From contig JAFYAC010000114.1 of NCBI GenBank assembly GCA_017540905.1, forward strand, positions 1 to 40,319: 40,319 bases of DNA, read 5' to 3'. Made by a program: the position numbers and the translations under genes. Positions within the stretch are counted from its first letter, which is position 1. Each line of letters opens with the position of its first letter. Origin of the DNA: Kiritimatiellia bacterium (lineage in GTDB: Bacteria; Verrucomicrobiota; Kiritimatiellia; CAIQIC01; Lenti-01). Shown here one piece after another: positions 33,639 through 40,319 of this stretch. The notes under the pieces were generated by a model. That model saw nothing but the letters and a program-made list of their open reading frames with translations. It ran no database searches and was not told where the DNA came from.

Positions 33639-33936
33639 ATGCGGTGGCGCGCCTTCTGGCGCGCGGAAACGGGAGAACAGAGGGGGTGGATGCGCTGCAC
33701 GCGGCGGGGGGGGCAGGTCCTCTTGGGGGCGGGAGGGGGGCGGAAGGGGCAGGGGAGAGGGCAGGTGGAGAGGGGGATTGTTTTCTTGGGAGGAAGGATG
33801 TGGAAAAATCGATGGGAATCGAAAGGTTTTCCGTAATTGCAAAAGTGGGCGGAAGGGGGCAGATGGGGGCGGAGAGGGGGGAGGAGAGGGGGGCACAAAG
33901 GACGGGGACTGGGCCCCCGAGGCCCCGGGCGGGGTG
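33639..33936. other. Intergenic region, no gene recognised
   Basis: Contains a small hairpin (GCGCGCC / GGCGCGC around TTCT, 33647-33664), the dispersed motif at 33798-33837, and purine-rich G tracts toward 33930. No gene or clear terminator for the DUF721 gene is visible. Confidence 0.4.
33798..33837 (+). repeat. Dispersed intergenic motif, copy 2
   Basis: ATGTGGAAAAATCGATGGGA through TTTTCCGTAAT. It resembles 28820-28860 and lies in another promoter-proximal gap. Confidence 0.4.
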
Positions 33937-34338
33937 TCAGCCGACAAGGAGGTGCAGGGTGGTGACGGCTTTGGGGCCGAAGCGGGATTGGAGGCGGCGG
34001 AGAAGTTCTTGCTGGAGGGGGCCGCGGAGTTCCATCAGGAGCATGGGGTGGTCGAGGCGGAGGGTCAGGGTGCCTTTTTCGAGCTTGATGGGCTCGGTCA
34101 GGCGGCAGAGCGGCGCGCCCGCGATGTCAGGCCAGGCGTTCTGGACGGCGCGGAGGTCGGCGGCTTCCTTGAGGTGGAGGCCCTCCAGGGCCGCGGGGAT
34201 GAGGTCGGATAGGGGTTGTGCGGGGGCGGAGGGGTAGGGGGGGATGGCGTCGGGGCCGAGGCCGTAGCGCTCGCAGTGGACTTGCCATTGGCCGCGGGTG
34301 CGGTGGAGGTAGCGGTTGCGGCGGTCGGAGTCGTTCAT
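33937..34338 (-). CDS. dciA: DUF721/DciA family protein
   Basis: A 133-residue protein. The DUF721 core spans about 42-133: PLSDLIPAALEGLHLKE, then AVQNAWPDIAGAPLCRLTEP with the conserved tryptophan, LEKGTLTLRLDHPML, and a C-terminal LLRRLQSRFG helix. The N-terminal 40 residues are a basic, Arg-rich extension. DciA is the ancestral loader of the replicative helicase DnaB in bacteria that lack DnaC or DnaI; proof here would need genetics. It is the last gene after metY and trmH, and its spacer to trmH carries the 8-bp CTAG repeat. Confidence 0.82.
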   Translation of the reverse strand: MNDSDRRNRYLHRTRGQWQVHCERYGLGPDAIPPYPSAPAQPLSDLIPAALEGLHLKEAADLRAVQNAWPDIAGAPLCRLTEPIKLEKGTLTLRLDHPMLLMELRGPLQQELLRRLQSRFGPKAVTTLHLLVG

Positions 34339-34345
34339 GGGGGGG

Positions 34346-34381
34346 CTAGGTATCTAGGTTTCTAGGTATCTAGGTTTCTAG
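34346..34381. repeat. 8-bp CTAG tandem repeat
   Basis: CTAG starts at 34346, 34354, 34362, 34370 and 34378, with GTAT and GTTT alternating between them, so the 8-bp unit is CTAGGTAT or CTAGGTTT. The last CTAG overlaps the trmH-type stop codon (TAG on the minus strand). It fills nearly the whole gap between the two genes. Confidence 0.9.
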
Positions 34382-35259
34382 GGGGAGGGGGAGTGGGGGC
34401 GGATGTAGTCGTCGGGGGGTGGGGGGGGGACGGGGCGGCGGCGCTGGCGGACGACTTCGTAGAGGAGGATGGTGGCGGCGGCGGCGACGTTCAGGGAGTC
34501 GGCCTGGCCCAGCATGGGGATGCGGACGAGGTGGTCGGCGCCCTCCATCCAGGCGTCGCTGAGGCCGAACTGTTCGGCACCGACGATGACGGCGACGGGG
34601 CCGGTGAGGTCGATGTCGGTGTAGAAGGGCTCGGCGTGGGGGGAGGCGGCGACGGTGGCGATGTGGTGGGCGCGGAGCCAGGCGATGGTTTCCTGCGTGG
34701 TGGCTTCGGCGACGGGGACGGTGAAGAGGGTCCCGATGGAGGCGCGGACGACGTTGGGGTTGTTGATGTCGGTGCAGCGGTCGCAGACGATGAGGGCGTC
34801 GGCGCCGGCGGCGTCGGCGGTGCGCAGCATGGTGCCTAGGTTGCCCGGTTTTTCGATGTGTTCGCCGACGACCAGGAAGGGGTTGTCGGGGAGGACGAGG
34901 TCGAAGAGGGTGCGCCGGATCTGGGGGCAGAGGGCGAGGAGGCCTTCGGGACGGTCGCGGTAGGCAATCTTCATGAAGACGGGTTCGGTGCATTCGGTGA
35001 CGGCGGCGCCGGCGGCGCGGCAGCGTTCGACCAGGACGGGCTCGTTCTTGCCCTGGTAGAGGGACGGGCAGTGGAAGAGGCGCAGGACGGGGACGTGGTT
35101 GTCGAGGGCGCGCTTGACTTCGCGGTAGCCTTCGACGATCAGCCGGCCGGAGTCGTCGCGGTGGGACCGCTGGCGGAGGCGGACGACTTCCTTGACGAGC
35201 GGGTTCTGGAGGCTCGTCAGGAGGGGGGATGGGGCGGGGTGGGGGGCGGGATGGCTCAC
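34378..35259 (-). CDS. TrmH/SpoU-family RNA 2'-O-methyltransferase
   Basis: A 293-residue SPOUT methyltransferase with an N-terminal substrate-binding domain (about 12-110: LTSLQNPLVKEVVRLRQR, GRLIVEGYREVKRAL). The catalytic domain has motif 1 EKPGNLGTMLRT (136-147), motif 2 VIVGAEQFGLSD (224-235) and motif 3 IPMLGQADSLNVAAAA (247-262) forming the knot. It methylates a ribose in rRNA or tRNA using SAM; it is closest in layout to the 23S rRNA-type enzymes. I chose GTG 35259, which overlaps the metY stop by 4 nt (GTGA). The stop lies in the CTAG repeat. Confidence 0.9.
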   Translation of the reverse strand: MSHPAPHPAPSPLLTSLQNPLVKEVVRLRQRSHRDDSGRLIVEGYREVKRALDNHVPVLRLFHCPSLYQGKNEPVLVERCRAAGAAVTECTEPVFMKIAYRDRPEGLLALCPQIRRTLFDLVLPDNPFLVVGEHIEKPGNLGTMLRTADAAGADALIVCDRCTDINNPNVVRASIGTLFTVPVAEATTQETIAWLRAHHIATVAASPHAEPFYTDIDLTGPVAVIVGAEQFGLSDAWMEGADHLVRIPMLGQADSLNVAAAATILLYEVVRQRRRPVPPPPPDDYIRPHSPSP

Positions 35260-36551
35260 TGGGCGGATTTTTCGAGGGCCTGGGCGAGGTCGGCGAGGAT
35301 GTCGTCGATGTGTTCGATGCCGACGGACAGGCGGATGAGGTCGGCGGGGATGCCGGCGGCGGCGAGTTGTTCGTCGGTGAGCTGCCGGTGGGTGGTGGAG
35401 GCGGGGTGCAGGAGGCAGGTGCGGGCGTCGGCGACGTGGGTGAGGATGGCACCCAGCCGCATGGAATCCATGAGCTTGGTGGCGGCGGCGCGGCCGCCCT
35501 TGACGCCGAAGGAGACGACGCCGCAGGTGCCGCGCGGCATGTATTTCTGCGCGAGGGCGTGGTAGGGGCTGGAGGGGAGGCCGGGGTGGTTGACCCACGC
35601 GACGCGGGGGTGGTTCTCCAGGAATTCGGCGACGGCCAGGGCGTTGCGGACGTGGCGCTCCATGCGCAGGGGCAGGGTCTCGAGGCCGAGGTTGAGGACG
35701 TAGGCGGCGAGGGGCGTCTGGGCGGTGCCGAGGTCGCGCATGAGCTGGGCGCGGGCCTTGACGATGTAGGCGGAGGGGCCGAAGGCGTCGGTGTAGACGA
35801 GGCCGTGGTAGGAGGGGTCGGGTTCGGTCAGGCCGGGGTATTTTCCGGAGGCTTTCCAGTCGAAGCGGCCGGAATCGACGATGACGCCGCCGGTGGTCTG
35901 GGCGTGGCCGTCCATGTACTTGGTGGTGGAATGGACGACGATGTCGGCGCCGTGCTCGAAGGGGCGGCAGAGGGCCGGGGTCGGGAAGGTGTTGTCTATG
36001 ACGAGCGGCACGCCGTGGGCGTGGGCGACGGTGGAGAGCTTGGCGAAGTCGGCGACTTCGAGGGACGGGTTCGTCACGGATTCGGCGAAGAGGGCGCGGG
36101 TGTTGGGGCGGAAGGCGGCCGCGATCTCGTCGGCGGAGGCGGAGGGCGGGACGAAGGTGGTCTCGATGCCCATGCGCTTCATGGTCACGGCGAAGAGGTT
36201 GAAGGTGCCGCCGTAGATGGCGGAGGAGGCGACGAGGTGGTCGCCGGCGCCGAGGAGGTTGAAGACGGCCAGGAAGGACGCGGCCTGGCCGGAGGAGGTG
36301 AGCATGGCGCCGATGCCGCCTTCGAGGGCCGCGATCTTCTTTTCGACGTAGTCGAGGGTGGGGTTGCCGAGGCGGGTGTAGAAGAAGCCGGGCTCGGCCA
36401 GGTCGAAGAGGCGCGCCATCTGCTCGGAGGAGTCGTAGTGGAATGTGGTGGACTGGTAGATGGGCATGACGTGGGGGTCGCCGTTGCCCGGGCGCCAGCC
36501 GGCTTGCAGGCAGAGGGTTTCGATGTGGTCGGTGGGGGGGAGTTGGCTCAT
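35256..36551 (-). CDS. metY: O-acetylhomoserine aminocarboxypropyltransferase (sulfhydrylase)
   Basis: A 431-residue PLP enzyme of the Cys/Met metabolism family. It makes homocysteine from O-acetylhomoserine and sulfide, in the cytoplasm. The PLP lysine is K211 in STTKYMDGHAQTTGG. Other marks: MPIYQSTTFHYDSSEQ, YTRLGNPTLDYVEKKIAALE, and LFAESVTNPSLEVADF. The long insertion (RFDWKASGKYPGLTEPDPSY) distinguishes MetY from MetB or MetC. AAAGGA lies about 9 nt before the ATG. I see no SAM riboswitch pattern in the leader, and a promoter-like motif ends 30 nt upstream. Confidence 0.95.
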   Translation of the reverse strand: MSQLPPTDHIETLCLQAGWRPGNGDPHVMPIYQSTTFHYDSSEQMARLFDLAEPGFFYTRLGNPTLDYVEKKIAALEGGIGAMLTSSGQAASFLAVFNLLGAGDHLVASSAIYGGTFNLFAVTMKRMGIETTFVPPSASADEIAAAFRPNTRALFAESVTNPSLEVADFAKLSTVAHAHGVPLVIDNTFPTPALCRPFEHGADIVVHSTTKYMDGHAQTTGGVIVDSGRFDWKASGKYPGLTEPDPSYHGLVYTDAFGPSAYIVKARAQLMRDLGTAQTPLAAYVLNLGLETLPLRMERHVRNALAVAEFLENHPRVAWVNHPGLPSSPYHALAQKYMPRGTCGVVSFGVKGGRAAATKLMDSMRLGAILTHVADARTCLLHPASTTHRQLTDEQLAAAGIPADLIRLSVGIEHIDDILADLAQALEKSAQ

Positions 36552-36581
36552 GGAGAGGGTCCTTTCGGGGTTCGGGTGGGT

Positions 36582-36618
36582 GTTGTAGCGCGCGGGGGGG
36601 CGGATGGGAAGCGAAAAG
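36582..36618 (-). promoter_or_regulatory. 37-nt promoter-like motif, copy at metY
   Basis: On the minus strand: CTTTT, CTTCC, CCGCCCCC, and an end of CGCGCTACAAC. It matches 33545-33581 with equal length and no gaps. It ends 30 nt before the metY ATG. Confidence 0.55.
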
Positions 36619-36639
36619 AGGGCGGGGAAGACGGGGGGT

Positions 36640-36658
36640 AGCCGGCCGACGGCCGGCT
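36640..36658. repeat. GC-rich palindrome
   Basis: AGCCGGCCG / CGGCCGGCT pair around a single A. Another imperfect hairpin with GCCCGGG / CCCGGGC follows at about 36693-36714. Both resemble the palindromes near 1.9-2.3 kb. Confidence 0.45.
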
Positions 36659-36859
36659 GGCAGGAGGAGAGGGGGGTGCCCGTGCCAGTGTTGCCCGGGC
36701 CACAAGGCCCCGGGCTGGTGCCCGCGCGATTTTTCCGTTGAGGAACGGGGGGAGGCGTGCGACATTCGGGGCAATGGTGCGAGGCGGCCGGCGGGGTCGG
36801 CGCGGTGGCGCGGAAAGGGTGTAACCTCCCGCAGCACGACCTCCGGCGCGTCGGTCACC

Positions 36860-37465
36860 ATGGACACGGGCCACGACGAGGCGGGGTTCGTCCGCAAGCT
36901 GGAGGAGATGATCGTGCGCCTCTCCGCCAACCACAACCCGCTTCCGGAGGAGATGGCCGTGCGCCGCGAGTTCAAGGAGCTTGCGACGCAGGAAGCCCGC
37001 GAGCGGTGGATCGGCCGCCTCATGGAGGCGGCGGTCGACTCCTCGGCCCGGCGCTTCATGTACAAGGCCGTCGGGCGGGTCCTGGAGAACGCGGGCCTGG
37101 ACGCCGGCCGGCTGATAGCGCCGACCACGAACTCCCTGCGCGCCTTGACTGCAATCGATTGCAATCGTCAAAAACGGCCGCGCTCCGTCCTTTCTCCTCC
37201 GTGCCTCTGTGTGAGGCCCTCCCTCCGCAGGCTTCCCGCCCGCGCACTCCCGCCCCCATTGGACATTCCCCATTGGAATTGGCAACACTTCCCCATTGGC
37301 AACATTTCCGCCCTGAACGCCGTCCGCTCCGCGAAACCCCGGGGGCGCGGGCGGCCCGCCCGCGTTTCGGCGATGCGGCTTCCAGCCGTGTTGACGGAAG
37401 AAGGGAGAAAAATGTTGGCGGGAAGCCTGTTTGTTTGGGCTTGCGGGGCTCAGTGGCAGAGGTGA
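36860..37465 (+). pseudogene. Coding remnant of unknown family
   Basis: The first 100 or so residues look like genuine coding sequence: helical, charged, with strong GC3 bias (VRKLEEMIVRLSANHNPLPE, RRFMYKAVGRVLENAGLDAG). The frame is open upstream of this ATG too, with no ribosome binding site. After about 37150 the composition becomes Pro/Arg-rich and non-protein-like, and the frame runs through a 34-bp direct repeat. I take it as a truncated gene, perhaps related to the secreted-effector-like gene at 39786, but no family is recognised. A real small protein cannot be excluded. Confidence 0.3.
37272..37305 (+). repeat. 34-bp direct repeat, left of the DUF4143 ATPase
   Basis: ATTGGAATTGGCAACACTTC followed by CCCATTGGCAACAT. 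It matches 39086-39119 at 33 of 34 positions and has internal ATTGGCAACA repeats. Confidence 0.85.
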
Positions 37466-37475
37466 GAGGAGCGGA

Positions 37476-37574
37476 ACAACCTTGGTATTTGTTGTCAACT
37501 TGAATCGCACAACCTTGATGTTTGTCGAATAATTTTTTAAAACAACCTTGATTTCCATCCGGTTGGTGTGTTTT
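37476..37574 (+). repeat. Three 33-bp iterons upstream of the DUF4143 ATPase
   Basis: ACAACCTTG starts at 37476, 37509 and 37542, exactly 33 nt apart. Units 1 and 2 also share TTTGT in the next 10 nt. The third unit overlaps the candidate -35. The placement suggests operator sites, possibly for autoregulation. Confidence 0.8.
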
Positions 37575-37577
37575 AAT
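37548..37577 (+). promoter_or_regulatory. Promoter candidate for the DUF4143 ATPase
   Basis: TTGATT (37548-37553) and TTTAAT (37572-37577) are 18 nt apart. The -35 lies inside the third iteron. The expected leader is about 20 nt. Confidence 0.5.
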
Positions 37578-37603
37578 CGGCGTGGTCACGAAGGAAGGAT
37601 GGC

Positions 37604-39031
37604 ATGGCAAGCATGAAGCGAAAACTCGAAGACAAGCTGGCAATCTGGAAGGAGAGGCCGAATCGCCATCCCCTGGTGTTGCGTGGCGCAAGACAGGTCG
37701 GCAAGACCTATCTCGTCCGCGAGTTCGCCCGTTCTTCCTTCGCGCATTTCGTGGAAATCAACTTCGAGGAAGACGCGTCGCTCGTCAAACTCTTCGAGTC
37801 GAAGAATCCCGAGGTGATTTGCGAGTTGATTGCGGCAAGATTCTCGGTTCCCGTCAAGGACGGAGAGACTCTGCTGTTCCTCGACGAATTGCAGGCCGCC
37901 GAACCGTATGTGTTCGAGTCGCTGAGATACTTTTACGAAAAGCGGCCCGGACTCCATGTCGTGGCGGCGGGGTCGCTTCTGGAATTCATGCTCGACGCGG
38001 CGGCGCAGGACGGCAAAAAAGCCTTTCCGATGCCAGTGGGCCGGATCGAATACATGCATCTTGCGCCGCTCGACTTCGAGGAGTTCCTTGTCGCGGCGGG
38101 CAAGACGGGACTCGTGGATTGGCTTGGCCGGCATTCGGCCGGCGATGCGGTCCCGGACGCCTTGCACAACGAGTTGTCGCTTTGGTTCAGGCGCTATCTC
38201 GTGGTCGGGGGCATGCCCGCGGCGGTCAAGGCGTATCTGTCCGGCGGACTCGAGGAAGCCGAGCGCGAGCAGGACGCGATTTTGACCACCTACCACGACG
38301 ATTTCCCCAAGTACGGCAGGAGGGCGAACGCGGAACTGCTGCAAAAGGTGTTTCTGGCGGTTCCGCAGATGCTGGGAAAAAAGATGATTTATTCGCACAT
38401 CGACCGGGAAGAGAAGTCGAACGACATGTCCAAGGCGTTTTCGCGCCTTGCGCTCGCCCGGATCGTCGCCAAGGTTTGCCATGCCCCGGCGAACGGCATC
38501 CCGATTGGGGCCGGAGCGGACGCGGCCTCCTTCAAACCGCTGTTTCTCGATGTCGGGCTTGCCTGCCACACCGTGGGGTTGCGGCTCGACGATTTCATCG
38601 ACGAAAAAGACTTCATGCTGGCGAACAAGGGCGCGATATGCGAACAGTTCGTGGGGCAGCATCTGCTCCATTCCGGCAAAGAATACGAAACGCCCGCGGC
38701 CTATTGCTGGATGCGGGAGGCGAGAAACTCCTCCGCCGAAGTCGACTACCTTGTCCAATCGGGGACGGACATCGTGCCCGTGGAAGTCAAAGGCGGAAAG
38801 ACGGGGAGCCTCAAGTCGCTTCTTTTCTTCCTGAACGAGAAACACGGGGATTTCGCGGTCCGTTTCAACACCGACAAGCCCTCGCTTCTCGTTGATGCCG
38901 AAGTCGCGGACAACCTGGGCCGCACGTGCCGCTATTCGCTCCTGTCGCTTCCGATGTACATGGTCTGCCAGCTGAAACGCCTTGTCCGCGACGCGAAGCA
39001 GAGAATCCGCATGCAAGACCATGAGAAATGA
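37604..39031 (+). CDS. AAA_14/DUF4143 ATPase
   Basis: A 475-residue protein with an N-terminal AAA_14 ATPase (P-loop GARQVGKT, 28-35; Walker B LLFLDELQ with D94/E95; sensor-type AAGSLLEF, 121-128). A central helical region (about 170-330) follows, then a DUF4143 part with a PD-(D/E)xK-like core (D381 in AEVDYLV; E394 and K396 in VPVEVKGGK). AAGGAAGG at 37591-37598 precedes ATG 37604; an in-frame Met at 37613 is the alternative. The family is abundant and variable in copy number in gut bacteria; a role in mobile-element control or defence is only suggested. Flanking repeats and iterons are described separately. It is less GC-rich than most neighbours and apparently monocistronic. Confidence 0.93.
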   Translation: MASMKRKLEDKLAIWKERPNRHPLVLRGARQVGKTYLVREFARSSFAHFVEINFEEDASLVKLFESKNPEVICELIAARFSVPVKDGETLLFLDELQAAEPYVFESLRYFYEKRPGLHVVAAGSLLEFMLDAAAQDGKKAFPMPVGRIEYMHLAPLDFEEFLVAAGKTGLVDWLGRHSAGDAVPDALHNELSLWFRRYLVVGGMPAAVKAYLSGGLEEAEREQDAILTTYHDDFPKYGRRANAELLQKVFLAVPQMLGKKMIYSHIDREEKSNDMSKAFSRLALARIVAKVCHAPANGIPIGAGADAASFKPLFLDVGLACHTVGLRLDDFIDEKDFMLANKGAICEQFVGQHLLHSGKEYETPAAYCWMREARNSSAEVDYLVQSGTDIVPVEVKGGKTGSLKSLLFFLNEKHGDFAVRFNTDKPSLLVDAEVADNLGRTCRYSLLSLPMYMVCQLKRLVRDAKQRIRMQDHEK

Positions 39032-39269
39032 CGGCTCACGCGGAGGGAGGGTGTGGCTCCGTCCGCGCCGGGGGAGAAGAGCGGGATTGGAATTGGCAAC
39101 ACTTTCCCATTGGCAACATGAAAAGAGTTTCTGGCCTCGAAACGCGTCGCGGTCAGCGAAAGCCGCCGCTTTCCGCTTTCCCATGCATGGGCGGAGGTTT
39201 GCAATTTGTCGGGCGATGGTGTAATTTTCCGGTACGTGACGTGTAGTCGGTCAAGGAGAAGGACGAAAC
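39032..39269. other. Spacer with the second direct repeat
   Basis: Holds the 34-bp repeat at 39086-39119 and a CCATGCATGG palindrome near 39181. A possible promoter for the chaperone gene is TTTGCA with TGTAAT 16 nt later (about 39197-39224), but the match is weak. Confidence 0.4.
39086..39119 (+). repeat. 34-bp direct repeat, right of the DUF4143 ATPase
   Basis: Matches 37272-37305 at 33 of 34 positions in the same orientation, 1814 bp away; the gene lies between. Confidence 0.85.
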
Positions 39270-39740
39270 ATGACATTCGAAGATTTGGTGGCGGCGTTTG
39301 CCGAAAAACTGGGAATCGGGGGGCTGAACCGCGAGGATGGGGTCTGCGCGGTGGAAATCGACGGCATGGGCGTGTCGATCGTCCACGTCGCGGAAGCGGA
39401 CGCGGTCGTGCTCCACGGCACGGTCGGCGACGCGCCGCCGGAGGCGGAGGGGCGCTTCTCGGAAATGCTTCTCCGGGCGAACCACATGTTCGACGGCACG
39501 TCGGGCGCGACGTTCTCGCAGGACGCCGTGACGAAGCGGTATGCCCTGCAGCGCTCCCTCCCGCTCGCCCTCCTCGATGCGGATTCCCTCGCCACGGAGC
39601 TGGAGAAGTTCGCCAACTCGCTGGAGCGCTGGAAGAAGCTGCTGGAGGATTTCCGCCCCGGGGCCGCGGAGGGGGCGGCGCAGGGCGCCGGCGGCGACGA
39701 GCCCGCGCCGCCGTTCGGCAACGGCTATTTGAATGTCTAG
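39270..39740 (+). CDS. Type III secretion class I chaperone (CesT family)
   Basis: A 156-residue acidic protein with the CesT/Tir-chaperone layout: an N-terminal helix FEDLVAAFAEKLGIGGLNRE, strands with VCAVEIDGMGVSIVHV and ADAVVLHGTVGD, a central helix (FSEMLLRANHMFDGTSGATF), then QRSLPLALLDADSLATELEK and a last helix with SLERWKKLLEDF. Class I chaperones bind a cognate effector in the cytoplasm and deliver it to the secretion machine. AAGGAG at 39253-39258 precedes ATG 39270. The next gene, 45 nt on, is the likely effector. It implies a type III system elsewhere in the genome. Confidence 0.85.
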   Translation: MTFEDLVAAFAEKLGIGGLNREDGVCAVEIDGMGVSIVHVAEADAVVLHGTVGDAPPEAEGRFSEMLLRANHMFDGTSGATFSQDAVTKRYALQRSLPLALLDADSLATELEKFANSLERWKKLLEDFRPGAAEGAAQGAGGDEPAPPFGNGYLNV

Positions 39741-39785
39741 ACAGAACACGGCAACATCCATCGACAAACCCCGGAGCAACAAGCC

Positions 39786-40319
39786 ATGGCAATCGACCTT
39801 TCGAGAATCAACATCTCCCTCGACCAGTTCCAGAAGATGGCGACCGGCGACTACAACGCCGGCGAGGTGGCGCTCAAGAGCCAATCCAAGCTCACCAAGA
39901 TCAACAACCACGTCCACCGCCTGGGCGCGAACACGCAGGCGATTTCCCACGAGGAAGTCCTGGCGATCAAGAACGCGTTCGTGAAGGCGCTTGCCGCGAA
40001 CGGCGTGGGCGGCGACGAAATCAACCAGATCCGCAAGGAGCTGGGGCTGGCGCCCGACGAGACGGCGCCGAAGGCGCTGGCCGGGCGTTCGCTCAAGCCG
40101 CTGTCGCGCCAGCAGATCCGCGACATCATCGACCGCAACGCCGCCGCCATCAACGCCGCGCGCGCCGAGCGCGGGGAGAAGGCGTTCAAGACGTCGGCGC
40201 AGCTCTACGGGACCAACCCGACCACGTTGCACAACCTCGAGCAATACCGCCGCGCGGCGAGCGACTCCGTCCACCGCACCATGATGGAGTCGGAGGAAAT
40301 CGCGAATTTCCAGAAAATC
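39786..40319 (+). CDS. Probable type III secreted effector, 3' end cut by window edge
   Basis: 178 codons are visible and the frame leaves the window. The N-terminus is polar and Ser/Asp/Gln-rich (MAIDLSRINISLDQFQKMAT), as is typical of secretion signals. A helical region (INNHVHRLGANTQAISHEEV, EINQIRKELGLAPDE) and a second helical part (LSRQQIRDIIDRNAAAINAA) follow. I recognise no known enzymatic domain. GGAG at 39774-39777 lies 8 nt before ATG 39786. The effector call rests mainly on its position right after a CesT-type chaperone. Confidence 0.65.
   Translation, partial: MAIDLSRINISLDQFQKMATGDYNAGEVALKSQSKLTKINNHVHRLGANTQAISHEEVLAIKNAFVKALAANGVGGDEINQIRKELGLAPDETAPKALAGRSLKPLSRQQIRDIIDRNAAAINAARAERGEKAFKTSAQLYGTNPTTLHNLEQYRRAASDSVHRTMMESEEIANFQKI

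Noticed and set aside
36552..36640. SAM or other methionine riboswitch before metY
   Set aside because: The leader after the promoter-like motif is only about 30 nt and no riboswitch core sequence is visible.
37476..37574. Possible mini-CRISPR array
   Set aside because: The conserved part of each 33-bp unit is only about 10-17 nt, there are only three units, no cas genes, and the array sits at a promoter. Iterons fit better.

Overview
The window is a GC-rich bacterial chromosome segment whose gene content fits the PVC superphylum, most likely an uncultured Kiritimatiellota or Lentisphaerae-type bacterium from a gut or rumen. This placement is inferred from gene style, not from a marker gene. 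The signs are a very large InlB B-repeat exoprotein, a prepilin-type H-x-form protein, DUF4143 and archaeal-type ATPases, an AlbA_2 protein with an Asn-Val-Pro linker, and a type III secretion chaperone/effector pair. No rRNA, tRNA, CRISPR array or recognisable transposase gene was seen.

Layout. 1-888 (minus) is the N-terminal part of an archaeal-type ATPase cut by the window edge. 889-2501 has no gene and is packed with palindromic and inverted repeats. 2502-8054 (plus) is an 1850-residue secreted protein made of duplicated modules, followed by a strong terminator. 8349-22966 (minus) is a Wzx/Wzy-type exopolysaccharide operon read right to left: DegT aminotransferase, an AlbA_2 protein, nucleotide-sugar dehydrogenase, initiating sugar transferase, GT2, flippase, FrhB-like protein, pyruvyl transferase family protein, polymerase, GT2, MurB homologue, GT4 and a second pyruvyl transferase family protein. 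Most junctions overlap by 4-10 nt, which suggests translational coupling. A promoter candidate lies at 23108-23136. Behind it are a second ATPase (a paralogue of the first, with a PD-(D/E)xK tail) and an aminotransferase gene that has lost its centre (24915-25334).

25630-28776 (plus) is an operon for an exported thioredoxin-fold protein, an ABC-2 permease, its ATPase and a small conserved protein. 29057-29698 is a pilin-like protein with promoter and terminator. 29838-33538 (minus) holds a stand-alone 5'-3' exonuclease ending in a sliding-clamp motif, a GT-C-like membrane protein and CoaE. 33937-36551 (minus) holds MetY, a TrmH/SpoU RNA methyltransferase and a DUF721/DciA protein. The right end has a coding remnant, a DUF4143 ATPase preceded by three 33-bp iterons and bracketed by 34-bp direct repeats, and a CesT-like chaperone followed by a probable effector that runs off the edge.

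The least ordinary signals are: NTP-binding genes of three families sitting beside direct repeats or broken neighbours; a MurB homologue inside a polysaccharide operon that also has two pyruvyl-transferase-family genes; short repeats with exact 7-, 8- and 33-bp periods; and palindromes whose arms covary between copies.
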